Shown in pieces: positions 57,592 to 64,000 of a stretch of 64,000 nucleotides of DNA. The first letter of the stretch is position 1, and each line of letters starts with the position of its first letter. The translations under genes and the position numbers were made by a program. The notes beneath the pieces were generated by a model, which was not told the DNA's origin, ran no database searches, and was given only the letters and a program-made list of their open reading frames with translations. Location: positions 558,001 through 622,000 of the forward strand of contig CAWCCT010000011.1 of assembly GCA_963794165.1 (NCBI GenBank), read 5' to 3'. Origin of the DNA: PALSA-350 sp963794165. GTDB taxonomy: Bacteria; Acidobacteriota; Terriglobia; Terriglobales; Acidobacteriaceae.

Positions 57592-58013
57592 GACATCGAC
57601 CGAGGATGCCTGAGCGCCGGAGGTGCGGCACTCTACAGCTCTGCCATCCGAATCTGGTCTGGCTCAAATTCACCCAGCACGCTCTGCCATGCCTTCATTG
57701 ATCCCGATAACAGGACTCAATGAATTTGGTGCCGATTCGGCGGAGCCTTCATTCCTCGAAACACGGTTGCCTTCGAAGTACTTCTTCAAGCTGAGAATGG
57801 GCGATTCAAATAGATCCCATGACATGAACGAAACCAGGTAACTCAGCACCATAATCAAAAGCGATCGTATTGCTTTCATGGCGAGCCTCGATATATGGAG
57901 CTGGTGATAGACAAGGTCGCCGACGACAGCATGCGATAAAAGAGGCACTAACTCACTTGCTCATGAAGCGAAGGGGCGCGGTGCTTAATATCTTGCACGC
58001 CGGTTCCCACACC
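57592..58013 (-). pseudogene. Truncated 3' copy of acyltransferase gene (direct repeat copy A)
   Basis: This ~420-bp block repeats 59536-59959 with a few percent changes. It covers the last ~100 codons of the acyltransferase gene (SHAVVGDLVYHQLH, VLSYLVSFMSWDLFES, GINEGMAERAG) plus ~80 bp beyond its stop. The 5' two thirds of the gene are missing. It is a duplication scar, not a functional gene. Confidence 0.85.
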
Positions 58014-58137
58014 CGCGTTCCACCGCGAAGACCAACCGGTGATGGGTAATGGACTATGTTCAAGGGACCGACCTGGGGATCTACCTTAAATCCGCCATCA
58101 GGCTGGGAACCGCCTAAGGCGCGTAGAATGGCTTGCA

Positions 58138-59512
58138 ATGCGCACGCGCGTGTCGCCACGTCTACGGCCGAGGGTCCTTGTCGCAGCAGTCCTTCTATCA
58201 CTGCCGGCGATTCTCTTCTACGGAATACTGCTTCGTAAGGCAGTCAACGTCCCGCTATTAGACGATTATGAAGCGTTGCTCGATTTCCTCAATCATCTAG
58301 CAGAGCTTGAGAGCCCCTCCGCAAGGGTCTCATTTTTTGGCGGCTCAGTTTAACGAGTACAAGCTTTTCTTCGGTCACGCCGTGGCCTGGTTACAACTCG
58401 CTTGTCTCGGCCATATTGACTTTCAAGTGCTCTGTGCCATTGGGAATGGATTTGTTCTCTTACTCGCGATCTTACTTTGGACGATGTTTCTACCGGATTA
58501 CGAGAATCTTGCACGGCGCATGGCTTTCTTCATCCCGGTCTCATGCTTACTATTCCAGCTTGGATATTCAGCCACCCTGAATTGGGCGATGCCATCCCTC
58601 CAGAACTTATCTGTATTGGTGTTCTCGTTAGGGACAATTTATCTCCTGGTGCGGGGTAGTCGCCAGGCATTCTGCGTCGGTATGATAGGCCTCATCCTTG
58701 CAGTCAGCGCTTCGGGAAATGGATTCCTAGTGATCCCGATTGGGGTGATCATTCTGGCTCTGAATCGCCACTATGTCCGTCTCGTGAGTTGGTTGATTGT
58801 TTCTGCCGTGTCTGTTGCCGCCTATGCGTATCACTACGACCTTATGTCGTCCCAAAAGCCGGCTTCATCATTCGGTCCTGGAGACTGTGCTTCATCTACG
58901 GCCACTTTATGTGATCGCGTTTATGGGCAGCGTGGCGGCTTTTCCGCCGCTGCTCGGACGTTATCATCTCGAGGTCCTATGGTCGACTTCACTGGGGCTT
59001 CTGCTCTGCGCGTGTTTCTTCGTCCTGGCGAGGAGAGGCTACCCTCGCAGAAATCCGGCTGTCGCTTACTGCATTTTGTTTCTATTACTGACAGCGATTG
59101 GCGTCGCAGGAATTCGCTCAGATTTCGGCATTTCCCAGAGCTTGGAGTCACGCTACGCAATATATTCCGCTCTTTTTCTCATTTTCGCCTGGTTCTCAAT
59201 TGTCGAGGAAAACTCTACAACATCAAAAATCTGCCCCTTCGACGAAATGGAGTCTTTTTGTCCGCAGTGCTCGGTACTATGGTCTTCTGTCTCATGATGG
59301 ATTTTCGGGGGGCGCGCTACTTCGATGAGCGCAATCTCGTACTCGTTACTGGGATGGCTGCGTACGAACATCCCGTCTCTACCAAGTCCGACCTCGGGCC
59401 GGTTCTTCCCATCCCAGGTCAGAACGCAAGAATGAACGAACTTGATCAGCGAGCCCCATTAATTCTGAGGCAGTCAACGAAACTTGGGATTTATCGGCCG
59501 CCAGCATTCTAA
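58138..59512 (+). pseudogene. Frameshifted multi-spanning membrane protein gene
   Basis: A plus-strand gene starts at ATG 58138 with a membrane helix (VLVAAVLLSLPAILFYGILL), changes frame near 58325, runs through several hydrophobic segments to about 58860, changes frame again (LYVIAFMGSVAAFPPLLGRY, GLLLCACFFVLARR), and returns near 59255 to end at 59512. At least three shifts break it. Joined, it looks like a ~450-residue polytopic inner-membrane protein of a glycan locus, of unknown function. The shifts may be sequence errors. Confidence 0.65.
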
Positions 59513-59535
59513 AGCGCCTCGAGCCCAGAGTGAAA

Positions 59536-59959
59536 GACATCGACCGAGCATGTCTGAGCGCCGTAGGTGCGGCACTCTACAGCTCTGCCACCCGAACCTG
59601 GTCTGGCTCAAATTCACCCAGCACGCTCCGCCATGCCTTCATTGATCCCGATAACAGGGCTAAATGAATTTGCGGCGGACTCGGCTGAGACTTCATTCCT
59701 CGAAACACCGTTGTCTTCGAAGTACTTCTTCAGGCTGAGAATGGGCGATTCAAATAAATCCCATGACATAAACGAAACCAGGTAACTCAGCACCATAATC
59801 AGAATTGATCGTATCGCTTTCGTAGCCAGGCTCGATCCATGGAGCTGGTGATAGACAAGGTCGCCGACAACAGCGTGCGATAAATAAAGGCAGTAGCTCA
59901 CTTTGCCGGTGAAGCGAAGGGGTGCGGTGCTCAATATCTTGCACAGCGGTTCCCACACC
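59536..59959 (-). repeat. Direct repeat copy B (3' end of intact acyltransferase gene)
   Basis: Partner of 57592-58013 in the same orientation. The 1.5-kb frameshifted membrane gene lies between the two copies, so the segment could have been duplicated or inserted by recombination at this repeat. Confidence 0.85.
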
Positions 59960-60747
59960 AACGAGAGCGCTATGACTGCTGTAAACATCATAGCCACCAG
60001 CGATTTGCTCAGGATATGCGTGAATCCCATAAAGTGGCAGATGATTTCGCCAATCATCCCAGCTGCCACGACACGCACAGCTTGCTTCTTGATCACATTG
60101 CTTGATGGCTTCAACCGGACGATCCAGAAAGAGAGCAGCGCTCCCATAGCCATGGCGTCCACTCGGCAGAGCGGATTGATATAAGGATCGTACCCAAACC
60201 AGGGAACGACTATCCGGGCGATCGGGGCGATGAAAATAAGCACGCCGGCGACCACCGACAACTTCCTGATTGTTAACTTCGATATCAGAAGTGGCCAAAC
60301 CATATAAAATTGCTCTTCGATGGCCAAGGACCAGGTGACTGCGAGCGCGAGAGGCCCAAGTTCGGAAGTTTGATGATAATAGATGTTTTGTAAGTAAAAG
60401 GCGAAGACCTGCCAGTGCAGCTTCTGATCATTGAATGTCAGGGCAGCTAGCCGGTGATTGGCGATCCCGAACATGAAGATCAGGAGCGCGAAATACAACG
60501 GGACGATACGTAACGCTCTTCGCGAATAAAAGTTAACGAAGAAGTGTTCCTTGTCCTTCGCGCGCAACAAGACGTTGGTGATCAGGAAGCCGGAGAGCAC
60601 AAAAAACAAATCGACTCCGACCGCAGGGAGAGGTCCAAGCCTGACAATTTCAAAGCCGATAGGCTGGGTTATCAGGTGGCCCAAAAGAACAATCAGGATC
60701 GCGATGCCGCGGATCCCGTCCAGCTGAGAAAGGTGGTTGTCTTGCAT
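59614..60747 (-). CDS. Acyltransferase 3 family membrane protein (OafA-like)
   Basis: The 377-residue protein has about ten membrane helices and the acyltransferase 3 pattern: an N-terminal LDGIRGIAILIVLLGHL with the key His, LFFVLSGFLITNVLL, FYSRRALRIVPLYF and SLAIEEQFYMVWPLL. Such proteins O-acetylate sugars of O-antigen, capsule or exopolysaccharide. It fits the galactofuranose-type glycan region. The 3' third is repeated upstream as a scar. Confidence 0.92.
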   Translation of the reverse strand: MQDNHLSQLDGIRGIAILIVLLGHLITQPIGFEIVRLGPLPAVGVDLFFVLSGFLITNVLLRAKDKEHFFVNFYSRRALRIVPLYFALLIFMFGIANHRLAALTFNDQKLHWQVFAFYLQNIYYHQTSELGPLALAVTWSLAIEEQFYMVWPLLISKLTIRKLSVVAGVLIFIAPIARIVVPWFGYDPYINPLCRVDAMAMGALLSFWIVRLKPSSNVIKKQAVRVVAAGMIGEIICHFMGFTHILSKSLVAMMFTAVIALSLVWEPLCKILSTAPLRFTGKVSYCLYLSHAVVGDLVYHQLHGSSLATKAIRSILIMVLSYLVSFMSWDLFESPILSLKKYFEDNGVSRNEVSAESAANSFSPVIGINEGMAERAG

Positions 60748-60837
60748 AAGGTTTCTGATCCATGACCCTCCTTAAGAGGATCGAAGCTTCAGCAGTGTCA
60801 ATGGGCAGCCGGTCCCATACACCTGGTCCACAATCTC

Positions 60838-61824
60838 TTACACTTGCTGCAAGGTCCTCAGATCAAACTCCCTCCATGGTGAGGTTAGAAGCCCGTAACC
60901 CTGAAACGTGCCCTTCCACAACGCTGTGAAATTGGTTATGCTCCGCTCGAAGAGAAGCGTAGTTACCGAGTGCATCAGTAGCATTTTTCCAATCCGAACA
61001 GAGAAGGGGGCGGCGCGGACCCTGTCGCGCGTATAGCCGTAAAGCAGGATCTCATTACGCACGCAAAGAAAATAAAATCGGTAGGATCGACGATTAAGAA
61101 AGCGGTCCCGCATTCTCTGAAGCAGCCGGGGGTGGCCAAACTTGTTGATCTTCTTTAAGAAACAAGCTTCGCGAATGTAAATGACCTGAGTGTGTTTGTG
61201 GGCTAGATATCCGTAGGCTACATCATCTCCGCCTACAAAAAAGCGCTTGTCCGGAAAACCTATCTTGGAGACGATTTGCCTGTGGATCAGCATGCCCTCG
61301 AAACACCCTGTCTCCGCGCTGATGTAGTCGATCGCCTGCGGCTCCCGCGAAGCGGTGCGACAACCTGAATCGTCGATGTTCGCCCATCTCTCCCAGTCTT
61401 CAGATTGCCCGTCCCGAAATATCTTGCAACCCTGAATGCACTGCGAAACGTTGGCGTACGACAACATTTTCTCGAGCGCTTCGGGCATAGGTTCTACATC
61501 GTCATCCATCAGCCACAGCCAGTCGAAACCGGCTTCATAGGCTCGCTTGACACCTTCGTTAAAACCACCTGCTCCGCCAGAATTTACCGGCAACCTAACA
61601 TAATCGATTGCCCCATTCTCAAGGTAACCCTTCTCCGCCAGAAAGCCGGCTGTCCCATCAGTACTGGCGTTATCGACCAACAAGATGCGGCTCAGCGGAC
61701 ACGTCTGAGCCAGCAACGCATCCAGACATTCACAAAGCAGTTCTTTTCGGTTGAAGGTGACGACCACAGCCGCAACAGAACCATTCACGTCTTCTGCCAC
61801 AATAAACTCTCCTTTATCTGGCAA
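60838..61824 (-). CDS. Family 2 glycosyltransferase (galactofuranosyl-transferase-like)
   Basis: The 328-residue protein has AAVVVTFNRKELLCECLDAL, LLVDNASTDGT, GGAGGFNEGVKRAYE and the metal motif WLMDDDVEPMPEAL, the pattern of GlfT2/WbbL-like GT2 enzymes. It overlaps the UDP-galactopyranose mutase gene by 11 bp, so UDP-galactofuranose is a likely donor. A hydrophobic stretch near residues 280-300 may associate it with the membrane. Confidence 0.9.
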   Translation of the reverse strand: MPDKGEFIVAEDVNGSVAAVVVTFNRKELLCECLDALLAQTCPLSRILLVDNASTDGTAGFLAEKGYLENGAIDYVRLPVNSGGAGGFNEGVKRAYEAGFDWLWLMDDDVEPMPEALEKMLSYANVSQCIQGCKIFRDGQSEDWERWANIDDSGCRTASREPQAIDYISAETGCFEGMLIHRQIVSKIGFPDKRFFVGGDDVAYGYLAHKHTQVIYIREACFLKKINKFGHPRLLQRMRDRFLNRRSYRFYFLCVRNEILLYGYTRDRVRAAPFSVRIGKMLLMHSVTTLLFERSITNFTALWKGTFQGYGLLTSPWREFDLRTLQQV

Positions 61825-62954
61825 TCACTGTGTTGGCGTAATCGTCATCTGGCTTGGCTACTCGGGTACGGGAGATGATCTTCTCGAAGACCATTAATGC
61901 GCGAGCCACCACCTGATCCATGTTGTAGTAGCGATACTCGGCCAATCGCCCAACGAAAAGGACATCCCGCTCACGCTCTCCGAGCGCATGGTACTGCTGG
62001 TACAGCTCCTGATTCTCCGGCCGTGGCACCGGATAATAGGGATCGCCCTCATCTCCCGGGTATTCACGAACGATCGACGTGCGCGGATGCTGTTGACCGG
62101 TCAAGTGTTTGAATTCCGTGATACGCGTAAATTCATGATCGTTGGGATAGTTGACCGTTCCGACCGATTGAAATTGAGCAGTATCCGGAAGGTGTTCATG
62201 CTCAAATCGCAACGACCGGTATGGCAGTTTGCCAAAGCAGAAATCGAAGTATTCGTCAATTGGGCCGGTAAAGACGAGCAGGTTCCAGTTGGCACGTTTG
62301 CGGAACTCCCTGAAGTCGACACCGAGCTCGACTCGGATGTTGGGATGATCGAGAATGCCAGCGAACATCGCCGTGAATCCATCGGCCGGCATTTTCTGAA
62401 ATGAGTCGCTGAAATATCGATCGTCGGCATTGGTACGGACAGGAATCCGCGCCGCGACACTGGCGCTCAGCTCGGAAAGATCAAGACCCCACTGCTTGCG
62501 CGTATACCCCCGGAAGAATTTATCGCAGAGATCGCGGCCGACACTGGCCAGAACAGAATCTTCGCTCGTGGGGATAGGCTCGCGATTTCGCGCACCCGCT
62601 CGAAGTGCGGGCCACGCCTTCCTCGTCGAGGGAAAGGCCATAAGGCGGTTCACCGTAGTTTGATTGATTGGAACCGGATAAAGATCACCATCTACCCGGG
62701 CGAGCACTCGATGTTCGTAGGGAATCCAGGCGGTAAATCTGGATAGGTACTCCGAGACCGAGGCTGCATTGGTATGGAAGATGTGTGGTCCGTACCTGTG
62801 TACAAGCAAGCCGTGACGATCGAACTCGTCAAATGCATTCCCCGCGATGTGCTCGCGCTTGTCAATAACCACAACGCTCATACCGGCGGATGCGCATCGT
62901 CGGCGATAACACTGCCGGCAAATCCGGCCCCACAACCAGAACATCGGCCCTCAT
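61814..62954 (-). CDS. glf: UDP-galactopyranose mutase (5' end frameshifted)
   Basis: From VVVIDKREHIAGNAFDEF to FVGRLAEYRYYNMDQVVARA the protein is a clear Glf, the flavoenzyme that converts UDP-galactopyranose to UDP-galactofuranose. The frame giving this body starts with nonsense residues. The expected FAD loop is present in other frames: MRADVLVVG (start ATG 62954, GAGG upstream, overlapping the preceding stop) and then AGFAGSVIA. Two one-base losses, near 62928-62931 in a G/C run and near 62890-62903, would explain this. The gene is either newly inactivated or affected by sequence error. Confidence 0.85.
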
Positions 62955-64000
62955 TCATTGCACCTCAAGCGGGTGAATAAGCCATAAGTCCAAAAGCCCG
63001 ACAAATAAGACTTGAGTGCTATCTCCGGGCTGTACGCTTGCTCAACTCTGCGATAGGCCTCCTCGGAGTAAGCACGTCGGAGCCGGGGGTCCTCAATCAG
63101 AATTGACAGTTTCCGCCCACAAGTATCCTCCGCATCCCCACTGCGAAAAAGCATCGCGGCTCTTCCGAGGGGCTGTGATCTCCCTGGTGAACTTCAGTAT
63201 CGCTGAAGAGGCAGGATAGTCCATGCGCCATCGCTTCTATGCTCACCATGGGTAAACCTTCCGGTCCTAGCGAGGGCATGATGAAGATGTCTGCCTGCTG
63301 CGTAGTAGCGGGCTCGATCTCAAGATTTAGCCGATATCCCTCAAAGAGGACATTCATGCCTTCTTCGAACGCCGCTCTAGCTCCTCGCGATAACTTCCGT
63401 CCCCAAGCACGGTTAGCCTGGCGTCAGGGGAAGGGAGGGGGGGAAGCGCTGGGAAAGTATTAAAATGCAAGTCCTTTATAGCGCTCTAATCGGCCGACAT
63501 AGAGCAGGTTCACACGAAGGGGTTTTGAGCTCGCTATTGGCCTCGATTTGTAGGGAGGAATCCGCGACACCCAATTCGGGATCACACTTGCACGCTCCCC
63601 AGGAACGACGTTCCGCACAACTTGCCCAGGTCTTCGGAGACACAGATCACGTGGGAAGCCAACCTGCACGAAGAGGCGAGATCAACCGAGGAAAATAGCG
63701 AGCGGGATCCCGTACCACTTATAAAGATCATCTTCAAACGGGCCGTGACGCGTGTAAACCGCTTCGCAACCCAGCAACCGCGCCGGAATTAAAAGAACCG
63801 CCTCCAGCAAACCATTCACCACCACAATCTGCACCCTTTCGCGAAGAACGATCATAGGAAGCAACCCAACGCGACCAAGAAACGAAGGGGTTTCAACCAG
63901 GGAACGGCTGGAAGAGAAAAGACTTTCACCCCATTGCCCCTTAGGCGCTGAGCCAGCTCCGGGAGAACACGAACACAGAACGGTAGCGCGTTCCCGGAGC
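62951..64000 (-). pseudogene. Family 4 (group 1) glycosyltransferase, multiply frameshifted and cut by window edge
   Basis: Pieces of one minus-strand GT4 gene lie in different frames: LPELAQRLRGNGVKVFSLP (around 63950), VYTRHGPFEDDLYKWYGIPL, ASVIPNWVSRIPP and LLYVGRLERYKGL, the donor-site FIMPSLGPEGLPMVSIEAMA, and a C-terminal helix EQAYSPEIALKSYLSGFW ending at 62951. The order is right for a Rossmann GT-B enzyme. At least four frame changes interrupt it and the 5' end is outside the window. The stop overlaps the glf start. Confidence 0.72.

Overview
The window is GC-rich DNA with short intergenic gaps and many ATGA start/stop overlaps. A DUF3106 protein, a secreted DPP-IV peptidase, a very large PEGA-type Ser/Thr kinase, and families of 'ctttgtatcaggg...' hairpin repeats and 'cccacatctcgc' inverted repeats together suggest a soil Acidobacteriota (Terriglobia-like). 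This assignment is inference; there is no rRNA or other phylogenetic marker here. One tRNA is present (Val-CAC, minus strand, 45.7 kb).

Layout. 1-10.8 kb is ordinary metabolism: a secreted glycan-enzyme-like protein cut by the left edge, an oxidative sugar-acid module (RbsD/FucU mutarotase, UxaA-type dehydratase, SDR, aldo/keto reductase, zinc alcohol dehydrogenase) that resembles non-phosphorylative L-fucose-type catabolism, an aminoglycoside-phosphotransferase-fold kinase, an APC permease, a tiny histidine-rich secreted peptide and an alpha/beta hydrolase.

11.4-37.5 kb is the centrepiece: a large, apparently composite RiPP (ribosomally made, modified peptide) locus. The plus-strand arm holds precursor peptide 1, YcaO, TfuA, a TfuA-like/SpaB_C fusion, a LanB glutamylation-type protein, a B12-type radical SAM enzyme and an MBL-fold hydrolase; the last four junctions are translationally coupled. 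Facing it on the minus strand are precursor 2 (86% identical leader by my count, different core), an NHLM-type export set (ABC, C39 peptidase-ABC, HlyD), a cyclic-nucleotide-binding protein, a second TfuA-YcaO pair, and a carrier-protein acyl cassette (FkbH, ACP, lipoyl E2, fused E1 alpha-beta). A third, unrelated precursor with a GG leader (49 aa, plus strand) lies between TfuA 2 and the FkbH gene. Precursors 1 and 2 sit in a roughly 390-bp inverted duplication that carries the same sigma70-like promoter. The proposed logic is that leader peptides ending in Gly-Gly are modified (backbone thioamide or azoline by YcaO-TfuA, tRNA-dependent glutamylation/dehydration or amino-acid addition by the LanB parts, methylation or another radical step), possibly joined to a two- or three-carbon hydroxyacyl unit, then cleaved and exported by the C39-ABC/HlyD system.

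37.9-53.4 kb carries signalling and surface genes: an FHA-GAF-cyclase, DPP-IV peptidase, a 3.8-kb segment bounded by tRNA-Val 3'-end repeats (two outer-membrane-like proteins and a periplasmic heavy-metal-domain protein), a 1691-aa kinase, and an ECF sigma/anti-sigma/DUF3106 group. 53.4-64 kb holds repeats, thymidine phosphorylase, a triplicated ~234-bp unit, and a polysaccharide region (two GT2 enzymes, acyltransferase 3, UDP-galactopyranose mutase, GT4) in which several genes are frameshifted. The frameshifts cluster only in the last 6 kb, so sequence error near a contig end must be considered alongside real decay.
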